Assembly: GCA_002449845.1 (NCBI GenBank)
Contig: DJXW01000001.1
Coordinates: 1 to 64,000, forward strand
Length of the DNA: 64,000 nt
Reading direction: 5' to 3'
From: Prevotella sp. UBA6994
GTDB lineage: Bacteria > Bacteroidota > Bacteroidia > Bacteroidales > Bacteroidaceae
Of this stretch, positions 7,614 through 16,680 are shown piece by piece. Numbering within the stretch: the first letter of the stretch is position 1; each line of letters opens with the position of its first letter. The notes below the pieces were generated by a model that saw nothing but the letters and a program-made list of their open reading frames with translations, had not been told where the DNA came from and did not search any database. Position numbers and translations under genes: made by a program.

Positions 7614-10600
7614 TTAGAATGTATATTTCAAACCAATCTGTCCACGCCAGCGACTATAGTAATCACTGAAGTTACGTACGGCATATTGCCCCGTGAATTG
7701 GTAAAAACCATTGCCTTGATAGTTGACTGGGCTATAGTAAATGCCGAAGCCGTCACCGTAGGTATGTCCCCAATTCTTATTCAACAAGTTCGCTACATTC
7801 AAGATGTCGAGTGACAATTCGACGGCATGAAGCTGACCAGCCACCTTGAACTGATATTTCTGTGCCACGTGAATGTCGAAATGATGCTCAAACGGCAGGT
7901 TGTCGGCATTACGCTTGTAATATTCACCTTGGTGTTTGCTGAGGTATGAGTCGCCAGCAATCCACTCCTTCAACAACGTGCGTTGCATATCTTCTGTCAA
8001 CGTCTCCCTGTTATAGGTAGTCGGCTCGAAACGCATTTGGTCTATTTGCTCATTGGTAGGAATGAAGAACAAGTCATTACCGTTTTGTCCGTCATTGTTC
8101 ACGTCACCATAATAATATATAGAATAAGGTGAGCCACTTCTGGCTTGATAGATCAGACCGATGGTGGTAGTCCAGGCTTTATTATATCCGTACTTCAAGT
8201 GATAGAAAGCAGAGGCTTGCACGCGATGAGGCACGTTGAATGCAGAGTTAGCCAACTCAGGATCGTTCGGGTTACGATAAGTGTAATTGTAACGGAAGTT
8301 GCTCTCTGCCACGGATGAAGAACCATTGTTAATGGTAAGTGAGCGAGTCCATGTATAACTTGCCATCAGGTCGAGACCGAAGTTAAAGTGTTTCTCCGCC
8401 TTTAATGACAGGTTCACCGTATATCCCTTTGAAGTGTTATAAAGCCCATAGATATGAGAAAACTCCGTGTTTGCGGTTGTGGAAGCCATCATCGGACGAT
8501 TATCCCACAAATAGCCGTAAGTTTGTCCGAAGGTGTATCCCGTCTCGTCAACAGACAAGTCTTTGTAATAAACGTCATTCAACGTCTTGGAATAAATGGC
8601 TTCAGCTGTCCAATCAATGCCCAACAAGTTGAAGTCGAAGCCTAAGTTCATTCGTAAGTTTTGAGAGAACTTGAAATCATCTTCGTAAACATTCACGGTC
8701 TGCGAACCACCTACTGCCTTCAGCTTGTTGGCATTGCCAGCCTGAGCATCGGGATTGAGAATCAAGTCAAGTCCCTTTGTGTTGGTTGTATTGTATGTAG
8801 AGAATTGCAATCCCGTGTTAGAGAAATTGTTGCTAATCCACACGAATGGGATGCGACCCGTGAATATTCCCACTCCACCACGCAAAATGAAACGACGATC
8901 ATTGTTGATGTCCCAACGGAAGCCTACGCGTGGGCTCCACAATGGTGCGCTCGACAAGCGATGGTTGGTCTTGACGTTCCAGTCGGGATTCACCTCAAAC
9001 ACAGAGCCGTCTGCACGTGTAGCGTAAGCACGCGACCTTGCATACTCATTAAAAGGAGCGTTCTCTGATGGAGTGTCAAAGAAGATAGGAATATCCATAC
9101 GCAAGCCGTAGGTCAGTTGGAAGTTATTCGTCAAGTCCCACTTGTCTTGTGCATAGAATCCCAATTGTCCAGCCATGAAAGATGCCTCCCATCGTGGGTC
9201 TCCCGTGATGTTCACGTTAGCCATTCCAAATCTGTATTGATTGAAATAAGAATATGTAGGATCGATGGTTCCTGCCATGAAATCAGTATAATACTTGTTG
9301 AAATGGTCAAGGTCATTGAAATAATACGTTCCAAAAGCATCTTGGATATAGAGGTTAGAGAATTTATACAACTCATTGTGCGTACCAAACGTATAGGTAT
9401 GGTTGCCCTTAAACCAAGTAAAGTTGTCTTCGAGCGTGTAGATGTCTTGATCCAAACGGTTTGCCATTGACGAACGCTCGTTGCCGATATTCACCGTTCC
9501 ACCACGACGGTTGATGAGATAGGTCTTTCCCGTAGCGTCGGATGGGTCAACCAACTGTGCACTTCCCACGTTACGAATGCTGATCATCGGGAATGGTGTT
9601 CCCGTAGCTCGCTGGTCTCTCACACGGACGTATGAAACACGAAACTCATTGCTCATTTGCGCAGAGATACGACTTTGTAATTCTGCCGTAAACGAGTGAG
9701 TCTTGCTCTTGAAAGGATAAGCATAGTTCATGTCGTTAAGACCTGTGGCAGAACTCGTATTGTTGAGTTGTTTGGCATTGACATAGCTCCAACGCAGGCT
9801 GAACTTATTAAATTCGTTGATGTTCCAGTCGAGTTTCACTCCCACCTTATCACTCTTGGTGTAGATATCAGGATTACTGAAAGAGCCACCATAATCATAC
9901 CCTTGTATGGCTGCCATTTGATTAATCTTACGCAACACATCATCGGCATTGCCCTCACCCACACTGGTGTAACCCTTTGAACCATATTGCTGCAAATATT
10001 GAGCATCTAAGTCTTTGGTCATAATCTGCGAGCCGTTGGTGTTGTAACCAAAGAGGTTGGGATATTCCTTGTTGGTTTTTTCGTAGTTGGCAAAGAAGAA
10101 CAATTTGTTCTTAACGATAGGACCGCCCAACGTCACACCAATCTGATATTCCGTTTGGCTATCGTAAGGTTCACTATAGGTTCCATCTACTTTCTTGTAC
10201 TTCTTTCCAATAAGATTCTTATTGTAGCCATAGCCATATACAGATCCGTGGAACGTATTGGTACCCGACTTGGTAATGGCATTGATGGCTCCACCCGTAA
10301 AACCACTCTGACGCACGTCGAAAGGAGCAACACTCACTTGGATCTGCTCAATGGTTTCCATAGAGACAGGATTGGTTCCAGCCTGTCCGCCATTGTTTCC
10401 GCTTGAGGCAAGACCAAACACGTCGTTGTTCATCGCACCATCAATCATAAACGAATTGTAACGATTGTTGGTTCCGGCAAACGACATCACACCCGAACTG
10501 GTAACGGTCAATTGTGGATTCAGTCGGGCAACATCGGCTATACCATGCGTAATAGACGGCATATCGTTGATTCGTTCAGAGTTGATAGACATGGCAGCAC

Positions 10601-10991
10601 CCGTCTTGGTGGCATTGATTCCACTCCTTCCCATCACCACCAACTCTTGCAGTTCCTTGGCATTCTCCTCCAATGAGCAAGAAATGTTTTGAGTCTCACC
10701 GAGGTTCAAAGAGATGTTGGAATATTTCTTGGCAGAATGTCCCACATACGTGATTTCCACCTGATAAGGACCTCCAACGCGCATACCTTGTATCGTATAG
10801 CGTCCATCATGATTAGTTACTGCACGGTAAACCGTACCAGAAGGCATGTGAGTAGCCGTAACCGTAGCACCTATCACCTCATCGCCATGTGAGGTAATTT
10901 TTCCGCTGATGCCAGACGTAGTCACCTGAGCCATTGTGGTAGTTGCACTGAGCAATATCACAATTAGCATTGAAAGCAATTTCTTACTCAT
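7614..10991 (-). CDS. Oar-like TonB-dependent outer-membrane receptor with CarboxypepD_reg domain
   Basis: A 1125-residue outer-membrane protein starting at the ATG at 10991 (MSKKLLSMLIVILLSATTTMAQ signal peptide). An in-frame TTG three codons upstream is unlikely. Residues about 25-110 form a carboxypeptidase regulatory-like beta-sandwich (ISGKITSHGDEVIGATVTATH). A plug domain follows (about 120-250), with VMGRSGI and the Oar-type signature NAITKSGTNTFHGSVYGYG. The rest is a beta-barrel ending in the aromatic residue of IGLKYTF. Such proteins import or export large substrates with TonB energy; Oar in Myxococcus exports a protease. No SusD partner is adjacent, so glycan uptake is not indicated. 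A -7 box (TAAATTTG) lies at 11036-11043, and a long inverted repeat further upstream (11102-11154) could be an operator. Confidence 0.85.
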   Translation of the reverse strand: MSKKLLSMLIVILLSATTTMAQVTTSGISGKITSHGDEVIGATVTATHMPSGTVYRAVTNHDGRYTIQGMRVGGPYQVEITYVGHSAKKYSNISLNLGETQNISCSLEENAKELQELVVMGRSGINATKTGAAMSINSERINDMPSITHGIADVARLNPQLTVTSSGVMSFAGTNNRYNSFMIDGAMNNDVFGLASSGNNGGQAGTNPVSMETIEQIQVSVAPFDVRQSGFTGGAINAITKSGTNTFHGSVYGYGYNKNLIGKKYKKVDGTYSEPYDSQTEYQIGVTLGGPIVKNKLFFFANYEKTNKEYPNLFGYNTNGSQIMTKDLDAQYLQQYGSKGYTSVGEGNADDVLRKINQMAAIQGYDYGGSFSNPDIYTKSDKVGVKLDWNINEFNKFSLRWSYVNAKQLNNTSSATGLNDMNYAYPFKSKTHSFTAELQSRISAQMSNEFRVSYVRVRDQRATGTPFPMISIRNVGSAQLVDPSDATGKTYLINRRGGTVNIGNERSSMANRLDQDIYTLEDNFTWFKGNHTYTFGTHNELYKFSNLYIQDAFGTYYFNDLDHFNKYYTDFMAGTIDPTYSYFNQYRFGMANVNITGDPRWEASFMAGQLGFYAQDKWDLTNNFQLTYGLRMDIPIFFDTPSENAPFNEYARSRAYATRADGSVFEVNPDWNVKTNHRLSSAPLWSPRVGFRWDINNDRRFILRGGVGIFTGRIPFVWISNNFSNTGLQFSTYNTTNTKGLDLILNPDAQAGNANKLKAVGGSQTVNVYEDDFKFSQNLRMNLGFDFNLLGIDWTAEAIYSKTLNDVYYKDLSVDETGYTFGQTYGYLWDNRPMMASTTANTEFSHIYGLYNTSKGYTVNLSLKAEKHFNFGLDLMASYTWTRSLTINNGSSSVAESNFRYNYTYRNPNDPELANSAFNVPHRVQASAFYHLKYGYNKAWTTTIGLIYQARSGSPYSIYYYGDVNNDGQNGNDLFFIPTNEQIDQMRFEPTTYNRETLTEDMQRTLLKEWIAGDSYLSKHQGEYYKRNADNLPFEHHFDIHVAQKYQFKVAGQLHAVELSLDILNVANLLNKNWGHTYGDGFGIYYSPVNYQGNGFYQFTGQYAVRNFSDYYSRWRGQIGLKYTF

Positions 10992-11101
10992 AGAATACAA
11001 ATTTACAATACTACTTAATTTTTATTATTTCTTTGCAAATTTACAAAAAATAATTAATAAATCTTCATGTGCAAACGAGAAAATATGATTATTATTGGTA
11101 T

Positions 11102-11154
11102 AGATATGGTTTGTGCTGCATAAAGACAACATTTAGACAACACAAACCATATCT
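11102..11154. repeat. 14-bp inverted repeat upstream of the Oar-like receptor gene
   Basis: AGATATGGTTTGTG (11102-11115) is exactly repeated in inverse at 11141-11154 around a 25-base spacer. The spacer has a short direct repeat (AGACAAC). It sits between the glucokinase terminator and the receptor promoter, so an operator or an RNA hairpin are both possible. Confidence 0.7.
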
Positions 11155-11164
11155 TTATAAAACG

Positions 11165-11187
11165 AAAAAGGGAATGTTGCCATTCCC
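11165..11187 (-). terminator. Intrinsic terminator of the glucokinase gene
   Basis: On the minus strand GGGAATG-GCAA-CATTCCC is followed by TTTTT: a 7-bp stem, tetraloop and U run, 43 bases after the glucokinase stop. Confidence 0.9.
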
Positions 11188-11229
11188 CTTTCTTATTTAA
11201 GTGATATTTATTACCAAATAAAACCAATA

Positions 11230-12207
11230 TTACATCTCCCATCCTATGGCTGAAGCTCCAAGTACGGCTGCGCTGGAACCCTCAAGTCCGCTGATGAGGA
11301 ATTGTGCCTTTCCCTTGAATATCTTCAACACGTTTTTCTCGTATGCTTCCTTGATGGGATTCATGATTAAGTCGCCAGCCTTGGTCATTCCTCCGAAGAA
11401 GATGAATGCCTCTGGAGAAGAGAAGGCAGCAAAGTCGGCACATGCTTCACCCAGCATCTGTCCCGTAAACTCATAAATCCTATTGGCGAGAGCATCACCC
11501 TTGCCAGCGGCAATACTAACGTCAAGACTGGTAATATCTTCTGGATTCAACTCACGAAGTATAGAAGGCTCCTCTGTCGTTGAAAGGAGTTCGCGAGCAG
11601 TACGAGCCACACCAGTAGCAGAGCAATAAGCCTCTAAGCAACCATTACGACCACAACCACAAGGACGACCGTTTTCGCGACGCATAATCACGTGTCCCAA
11701 TTCTCCGGCAAATCCATCGCAACCGTAAACCACTTGTCCGTTGATAACGATACCAGAACCAACACCAGTACCCAACGTAATGACGATGAAGTTTTTCATG
11801 CCACGAGCCACACCGTATGCCATTTCTCCGATAGCAGCAGCATTAGCATCATTGGTGAGTCCTACGGGAATGCCCAGACGCTCCTTGAACATATCAGCGA
11901 GAGGAACCACTACATCATGTCCCCAAGAGAGATTGGGGGCAAACTCGATGGTACCCTTATAATAGTTGCCATTAGGTGCTCCGATACCCATAGCCTTGAT
12001 TTGTTCAATGCCGCCCACTTGCTCGATGATGGGCTCAAGAGCATTCACACATGCATCTACATAATCCTCTACCTTGTCATAGCCTTGCGTCTTGATGGCT
12101 GTAATAGCCTTTATTTCACCACGACTGTCAACGATTCCAAATACAGAATTGGTTCCACCAAGATCCAAACCGATTACATACGGTTTAATAACAGATTGTT
12201 CGCTCAT
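11230..12207 (-). CDS. glk: ROK-family glucokinase
   Basis: A 325-residue cytosolic sugar kinase, probably phosphorylating glucose with ATP at the head of glycolysis. It begins with the phosphate-binding motif VIGLDLGGTNSVFGIVD (about 11-27). It carries the second ROK glycine motif (VITLGTGVGSGIVINGQVV, about 138-156), the substrate histidine in GELGHVIM (about 170) and the ROK cysteine cluster CGCGRNGCLEAY (about 179-190), which binds structural zinc. Length and motif order fit glucokinase better than a ROK repressor, because no N-terminal helix-turn-helix is present. The gene is monocistronic, with a full consensus promoter and a clean terminator. Exact sugar specificity (glucose versus other hexoses) is inferred from family similarity. 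Confidence 0.88.
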   Translation of the reverse strand: MSEQSVIKPYVIGLDLGGTNSVFGIVDSRGEIKAITAIKTQGYDKVEDYVDACVNALEPIIEQVGGIEQIKAMGIGAPNGNYYKGTIEFAPNLSWGHDVVVPLADMFKERLGIPVGLTNDANAAAIGEMAYGVARGMKNFIVITLGTGVGSGIVINGQVVYGCDGFAGELGHVIMRRENGRPCGCGRNGCLEAYCSATGVARTARELLSTTEEPSILRELNPEDITSLDVSIAAGKGDALANRIYEFTGQMLGEACADFAAFSSPEAFIFFGGMTKAGDLIMNPIKEAYEKNVLKIFKGKAQFLISGLEGSSAAVLGASAIGWEM

Positions 12208-12245
12208 ATCTTTATTATTTTTAATTATTAGTGTAAATGATAAGG

Positions 12246-12276
12246 CAAAGTTATCAAAATAATCTCATACACCAAA
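12246..12276 (-). promoter_or_regulatory. Promoter of the glucokinase gene
   Basis: On the minus strand TTTG (12273-12276), 19 bases, then TAACTTTG (12246-12253): a full consensus match, giving a leader of about 33 bases before the ATG at 12207. Confidence 0.82.
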
Positions 12277-12331
12277 GTTTTAGAAAGAAAATTTGTCTAT
12301 ATCACATATTTTTTGCAATTTTGCATTTGAT

Positions 12332-13000
12332 ATGGCATTTCCCTTTCAAATAGATATACTCAATATCATGGTAAAAGGCATTCTCATCGGGGTTCTTGCA
12401 TCGGCTCCAATGGGACCAGTCGGCATTCTTTGCATTCAACGTACCTTGAACAAAGGACGTTGGTACGGACTGGTAACAGGTGTTGGGGCATCGGTAAGTG
12501 ACATCATCTATGCCTTGATAACGGGATTTGGCATGAGTTTCGTGATGGATTTGATTACGGAGCCTCAGACATTGTTTTATCTCAAGGTATTTGGAAGTCT
12601 GCTATTGATGGTGTTTGGCATTTATTGTTGGCGAACAGACCCCACCAAGAAGATGCACATCAGCGGAAACAGAAAGGGAACGCTGATTCACAATGGTGTT
12701 ACGGCTTTTCTCGTCACGTTCTCCAATCCCTTGATAATCTTCCTTTTCATGGCATTGTTTGCACAGTTCACGTTTGTCATTCCCGACCATCCCTTCGAGA
12801 TGTTCTTGGGTTATATGAGCATTGTGGCAGGAGCATTGATATGGTGGTATGGGCTGACCTGGTTGATAGACAAGATACGTGAGAAGTTTGACAACAATGG
12901 CATATTGCTTATCAACAAGATTATCGGCAGTTTGGTGATTGTCTTGTCGATAGTCATATTGATTGGTACCATATTTAATTTATATACATTCAGTTACTAA
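12332..13000 (+). CDS. LysE/RhtB-family amino-acid exporter
   Basis: A membrane protein of 222 residues if the ATG at 12332 is used. The ATG at 12368 (MVKGILIGVL) is an equally credible start and would put the initiator nearer the first helix, as in related proteins. About six transmembrane helices are visible. The N-terminal family signature is SAPMGPVGILCIQRTLNKG, with the Gly/Pro turn typical of LysE, RhtB and related effluxers that export amino acids or small metabolites. A weak promoter (TTTG at 12292, 20 bases, CAATTTTG at 12316-12323) would place the mRNA start close to 12332, which slightly favours the later ATG. The stop is directly abutted by the ATG of the next gene, so the two are surely co-translated. 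The substrate is unknown. Confidence 0.82.
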   Translation: MAFPFQIDILNIMVKGILIGVLASAPMGPVGILCIQRTLNKGRWYGLVTGVGASVSDIIYALITGFGMSFVMDLITEPQTLFYLKVFGSLLLMVFGIYCWRTDPTKKMHISGNRKGTLIHNGVTAFLVTFSNPLIIFLFMALFAQFTFVIPDHPFEMFLGYMSIVAGALIWWYGLTWLIDKIREKFDNNGILLINKIIGSLVIVLSIVILIGTIFNLYTFSY

Positions 13001-13549
13001 ATGTTTATCGCACAAGAATTACGCAAGAAAAGCATTGCAGAATACCTGTTGTACATGTGGCAAGTGGAAGACTTGATACGAGCTTACGGGTGTTCTCTCA
13101 CACGTATCAAGAACGAGTACATCAACCAGTTCGACTATTCTGAAGAACAGAAGGAAGACATGGTAGATTGGTATGGCGACTTGGTGACCATGATGAACAG
13201 GGAAGGAAAGCGAGAGAAAGGACATTTGCAAATCAATGAGATTATCTTGCAAGACCTTGCGGAATTACATACGCATTTGTTGGAAAGCACCAAGTTTCCG
13301 TTTTACAATGCAGAATATTATAAGGTGTTGCCTTTTATCGTGGAGTTGCGCAACAAAGGCAACAAAGACCAAAATGAGATAGCCACCTGTTTGGAGTCGT
13401 TGTATGGCACGATGATTTTGCGTTTGCAGAAGAAAGAGATTAGCACCAACACGCTTCATGCCATCAAGGAGATTACCACATTTATCGGTATGCTTTCAGA
13501 CTATTACATCAAGGACAAGACAGAGGGTTTGATTTTTGACGAGGATTAA
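13001..13549 (+). CDS. DUF4924-family cytosolic protein
   Basis: A 182-residue all-helical protein whose opening (MFIAQELRKKSIAEYLLYMWQ) matches a Bacteroidota-specific family that I recall as DUF4924. It has no signal peptide, membrane segment or metal-binding cluster. Its ATG begins on the base after the stop of the LysE-type gene, and its own end overlaps the first in-frame codons before the rfbD-like start. It therefore sits in the middle of a three-gene transcript. The function is unknown. Conserved position between an exporter and a nucleotide-sugar enzyme would need checking in other genomes. Confidence 0.75.
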   Translation: MFIAQELRKKSIAEYLLYMWQVEDLIRAYGCSLTRIKNEYINQFDYSEEQKEDMVDWYGDLVTMMNREGKREKGHLQINEIILQDLAELHTHLLESTKFPFYNAEYYKVLPFIVELRNKGNKDQNEIATCLESLYGTMILRLQKKEISTNTLHAIKEITTFIGMLSDYYIKDKTEGLIFDED

Positions 13550-13559
13550 AACATACATT

Positions 13560-14411
13560 ATGAATATATTAATTACAGGCTGTAATGGCCAATTAGGAAA
13601 CGAGATTCAATTGTTGGAAAAAGAAAACCAACAGCATTGTTTCTTCAATACAGACGTGGAGGAACTGGACATTACCAATCAACTGGCAGTGGAACAATAC
13701 GTTGCCCAAAACAAGATTGATGGTATCATCAACTGTGCCGCCTATACTGCCGTTGATAAAGCGGAAAGCAACAAGGAACTTTGCACGTCACTTAACACCG
13801 TGGCTCCAGCTTTTTTGGCTGCGGCGATAGAGAAGAGAGATGGATGGATGATTCACATCAGTACTGATTATGTTTTCAATGGAACCAAGCATACGCCATA
13901 CGTAGAGGCAGACACCCCTTGCCCCAATAGCGTTTATGGAAATACGAAGTTGGCTGGCGAATTGGGTGTGATGAAATTCTGCAAGAAATCCATGATTATT
14001 CGTACAGCTTGGTTGTACAGTACATTTGGCAACAATTTCGTGAAGACAATGATAAAATTGGGTAAGGAAAAAGACCAGTTAGGTGTGATATTCGACCAAA
14101 TTGGTACTCCTACCTATGCTCGCGACTTAGCCAAAATGATTATGACTGCCGTCAACCAAGGCGTAAAACCAGACATTTATCATTTCTCTAACGAAGGAGT
14201 GATCAGTTGGTACGATTTCACCAAGGCTATTCATCGCATTGCGGGTATTACAACCTGTCATGTTAAACCTATCCACACCACCGAATATCCCACCCCAGCA
14301 TCAAGACCCGCCTATTCGGTGTTGGATAAATCAAAAATCAAGAAAGCATACGGAGTGGAAATCCCATATTGGGAAGAGTCGCTTGCAGAGTGTATCAACC
14401 TGTTGGCATAA
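13560..14411 (+). CDS. rfbD: dTDP-4-dehydrorhamnose reductase
   Basis: A 283-residue short-chain dehydrogenase/reductase that makes the last step of dTDP-L-rhamnose synthesis, reducing dTDP-4-keto-rhamnose with NAD(P)H. The start at 13560 gives MNILITGCNGQLGNEI, with the Rossmann GxxGxxG right at the N-terminus. The alternative upstream codons are non-ATG. The catalytic YxxxK is in YGNTKLAGE (about 130-138), and STDYVFNG (about 104) is the conserved RmlD signature. The usual rfbA/B/C partners are not in the window, so this copy is split from the cluster or serves a related sugar. It follows the DUF4924 gene by 10 bases. The next gene, prfC, starts 36 bases later and may be read through. Confidence 0.87.
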   Translation: MNILITGCNGQLGNEIQLLEKENQQHCFFNTDVEELDITNQLAVEQYVAQNKIDGIINCAAYTAVDKAESNKELCTSLNTVAPAFLAAAIEKRDGWMIHISTDYVFNGTKHTPYVEADTPCPNSVYGNTKLAGELGVMKFCKKSMIIRTAWLYSTFGNNFVKTMIKLGKEKDQLGVIFDQIGTPTYARDLAKMIMTAVNQGVKPDIYHFSNEGVISWYDFTKAIHRIAGITTCHVKPIHTTEYPTPASRPAYSVLDKSKIKKAYGVEIPYWEESLAECINLLA

Positions 14412-14447
14412 TCCAACTATCCACCCACGAAACATATACATATACAA

Positions 14448-16016
14448 ATGAACCAAGAAATAGAAAGAAGAAGAACTTTTGCCATTATCTCTCACCCAGA
14501 CGCAGGTAAGACGACGTTAACGGAAAAATTCTTGTTGTTTGGCGGACAGATACAAGTAGCTGGTGCCGTCAAGAGCAATAAGATCAGGAAGACAGCCACC
14601 TCCGACTGGATGGATATTGAAAAGCAACGTGGAATATCAGTATCTACCTCGGTCATGGAGTTTGACTATCAAGGTTACAAGGTTAATATCCTCGATACTC
14701 CTGGACACCAAGACTTCGCCGAAGATACTTATCGTACATTGACCGCAGTAGATTCTGCCATTATCGTAGTAGATGGTGCAAAAGGTGTAGAGACACAAAC
14801 CCGCAAGTTGATGGAGGTTTGCCGAATGCGAAATACTCCCGTTATCATTTTCATCAACAAGATGGATCGTGAAGGAAGAGACCCATTCGATTTGTTGGAT
14901 GAATTGGAACAGGAATTGCAAATCAGCGTTCGCCCTCTTTCTTGGCCCATCAACCAAGGAGCCAAGTTTAAAGGTGTTTACAATATCTACGAAAACAAAC
15001 TCGACCTGTTCAAACCAGACAAACAACGTGTGACTGAGAAGGTGGAAGTAGATATCAACAGCGAAGAACTGGAAGCTCAGATTGGTGAAAAAGATGCCTT
15101 ACAATTGCGTGAAGACTTAGAGTTGGTGAGTGGTGTATATCCCGATTTCGACGTAGAAACCTACCGTTCAGCAACAGTGGCTCCCGTTTTTTTCGGTTCT
15201 GCTTTGAACAACTTCGGTGTGCAGGAACTATTAAACTGTTTCGTTGAGATTGCTCCTTCACCCAAACCTACGAAAGCAGAAGAACGAGAAGTGAACCCAG
15301 AGGAACCTAAATTCACGGGATTCATCTTCAAGATAACAGCCAACATCGACCCTAACCATCGTTCATGTATTGCCTTTTGTAAGGTTTGCAGTGGTAAGTT
15401 TGTCCGCAATCAACCTTACTTGCATGTTAGGTTGGGCAAGACTATGCGTTTCTCCTCTCCTACCCAATTCATGGCTCAACGTAAGAGTACCATCGATGAA
15501 GCATGGCCAGGCGACATTGTAGGACTTCCCGACAACGGCACATTTAAGATTGGCGACACGCTTACTGATGGCGAACAACTGCATTTCCGTGGCTTGCCTT
15601 CTTTCTCGCCAGAGATGTTCAAATATATTGTCAATGATGACCCCATGAAAGCCAAGCAATTGGAAAAGGGAATCAACCAATTGATGGACGAAGGTGTGGC
15701 TCAGTTGTTTATCAACCAATTCAACGGACGCAAGATTATCGGTACGGTAGGCCAGTTGCAATTCGAGGTGATACAATACCGACTGGAAAACGAATACAAT
15801 GCCAAATGCCGTTGGGAACCCGTTCACCTATACAAAGCATGTTGGATTGAAGCCGACGATGAGAAAGAACTTGATATGTTCAAGAAGCGCAAATATCAAT
15901 ACATGGCTAAAGACCGTGAAGGACGCGACGTGTTTCTCGCTGACTCAGGCTACGTGTTGAGTATGGCTCAAGAAGACTTCAAGAAAATCAAATTCCATTT
16001 CACATCAGAGTTTTGA
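14448..16016 (+). CDS. prfC: Peptide chain release factor 3
   Basis: A 522-residue translational GTPase that recycles RF1/RF2 from the ribosome after termination. The G1 loop is SHPDAGKTT (about 16-24), switch II is DTPGHQDFAEDTYR (about 81-94) and G4 is NKMD (about 137-140). The domain order of GTPase, beta-barrel II and the C-terminal RF3 domain (about 390-520) and the total length match RF3 rather than EF-G. The first residues, MNQEIERRRTFAIISHPDAG, are typical. The gene ends at a convergent hairpin shared with the NusG-like gene. Confidence 0.95.
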   Translation: MNQEIERRRTFAIISHPDAGKTTLTEKFLLFGGQIQVAGAVKSNKIRKTATSDWMDIEKQRGISVSTSVMEFDYQGYKVNILDTPGHQDFAEDTYRTLTAVDSAIIVVDGAKGVETQTRKLMEVCRMRNTPVIIFINKMDREGRDPFDLLDELEQELQISVRPLSWPINQGAKFKGVYNIYENKLDLFKPDKQRVTEKVEVDINSEELEAQIGEKDALQLREDLELVSGVYPDFDVETYRSATVAPVFFGSALNNFGVQELLNCFVEIAPSPKPTKAEEREVNPEEPKFTGFIFKITANIDPNHRSCIAFCKVCSGKFVRNQPYLHVRLGKTMRFSSPTQFMAQRKSTIDEAWPGDIVGLPDNGTFKIGDTLTDGEQLHFRGLPSFSPEMFKYIVNDDPMKAKQLEKGINQLMDEGVAQLFINQFNGRKIIGTVGQLQFEVIQYRLENEYNAKCRWEPVHLYKACWIEADDEKELDMFKKRKYQYMAKDREGRDVFLADSGYVLSMAQEDFKKIKFHFTSEF

Positions 16017-16037
16017 GAAACAATGGATAATAAAAAT

Positions 16038-16075
16038 AAAGCTCATCGTTGTAAGGTTGTTCAACGATGAGCTTT
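16038..16075. terminator. Bidirectional terminator between prfC and the NusG-like gene
   Basis: A perfect 14-bp stem (16038-16051 with 16062-16075) around a 10-base loop, flanked by A-rich sequence on the left and a T-rich tract on the right. It can end transcripts from both sides. Confidence 0.9.
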
Positions 16076-16080
16076 GTCTT

Positions 16081-16629
16081 TTATTCTATCGGGCTACAAC
16101 ACCAGCGACTCACTTTCAGCATGACCGCCATTCCAGGTACTTCTTTCAGCAAGTAATACTTCTTGCTGCTTCTGACCAGTTTGCCCGTAAGACCTTTCAA
16201 TGGTCCATACTTCACCAATACAGGACTACCCTTCTTGAGTTTCGCTTCCGTTTCACTAAGATACTTGCGCATTTCAATCTCAGGGTTACACATCATCTGA
16301 AACTCATACATCTGTTTGGCTGGAATCTCATAATATTCTATGGATTCACGGCTTTTCTTGATGACAGACATCTTATAGGGAGACTCGAAGACAATTTTCC
16401 TCATGTCTTTCTCAGGTATGGTCTTCTTCACAAAAATCAGGTTGCTCACCACGGGACGCAATACATGTTTGATACGATGAGTTTCCTTGTCTTCGATATC
16501 CACATATTGCATCGGAACAAAATATTCCAGTTCCTTGGTGTCAAAATATCCACGTACATTCTTCAATTGTAGCGTAAACAACTTGATTGCATACCAGGGA
16601 GTCTGATCTTCCACTATAATATCGTCCAT
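16081..16629 (-). CDS. UpxY-like NusG paralog (transcription antiterminator family)
   Basis: A 182-residue protein with the specialised-NusG layout. An N-terminal NGN domain opens with PWYAIKLF (about 11-18) and holds the FVPMQY and SNLIFVKK strands. A C-terminal KOW motif follows (about 130-160, KKGSPVLVKYGPLKGLTGKL). UpxY proteins in Bacteroides travel with RNA polymerase through capsule operons. This copy is not the first gene of any polysaccharide cluster: downstream it runs straight into a terminator facing prfC. It has its own consensus promoter inside the trpG end, flanked by an 8-bp inverted repeat. If it acts as an antiterminator it must work in trans, or on an RNA other than its own downstream genes. 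The family call is good, the target is unknown. Confidence 0.8.
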   Translation of the reverse strand: MDDIIVEDQTPWYAIKLFTLQLKNVRGYFDTKELEYFVPMQYVDIEDKETHRIKHVLRPVVSNLIFVKKTIPEKDMRKIVFESPYKMSVIKKSRESIEYYEIPAKQMYEFQMMCNPEIEMRKYLSETEAKLKKGSPVLVKYGPLKGLTGKLVRSSKKYYLLKEVPGMAVMLKVSRWCCSPIE

Positions 16630-16638
16630 ATATCGGTG

Positions 16639-16680
16639 AATTAGGGTGCAAAATTAATTGTTTTTTCCCTAATTAGCAAA
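16639..16680 (-). promoter_or_regulatory. Promoter of the NusG-like gene with flanking inverted repeat
   Basis: On the minus strand TTTG (16677-16680), 20 bases, then TAATTTTG (16649-16656): a full consensus match that overlaps the end of trpG. An 8-bp inverted repeat, AATTAGGG (16639-16646) with CCCTAATT (16667-16674), brackets the -7 box. It may be an operator or a weak trp operon terminator. Confidence 0.75.

Noticed and set aside
7614..11000. Oar-like receptor as part of a SusC/SusD glycan-uptake pair
   Set aside because: No SusD-type lipoprotein gene is adjacent, and the plug signature is of the Oar type.
11054..11242. 62-codon minus-strand frame upstream of the Oar-like receptor
   Set aside because: It spans the glucokinase terminator and a long inverted repeat and has no coding character.
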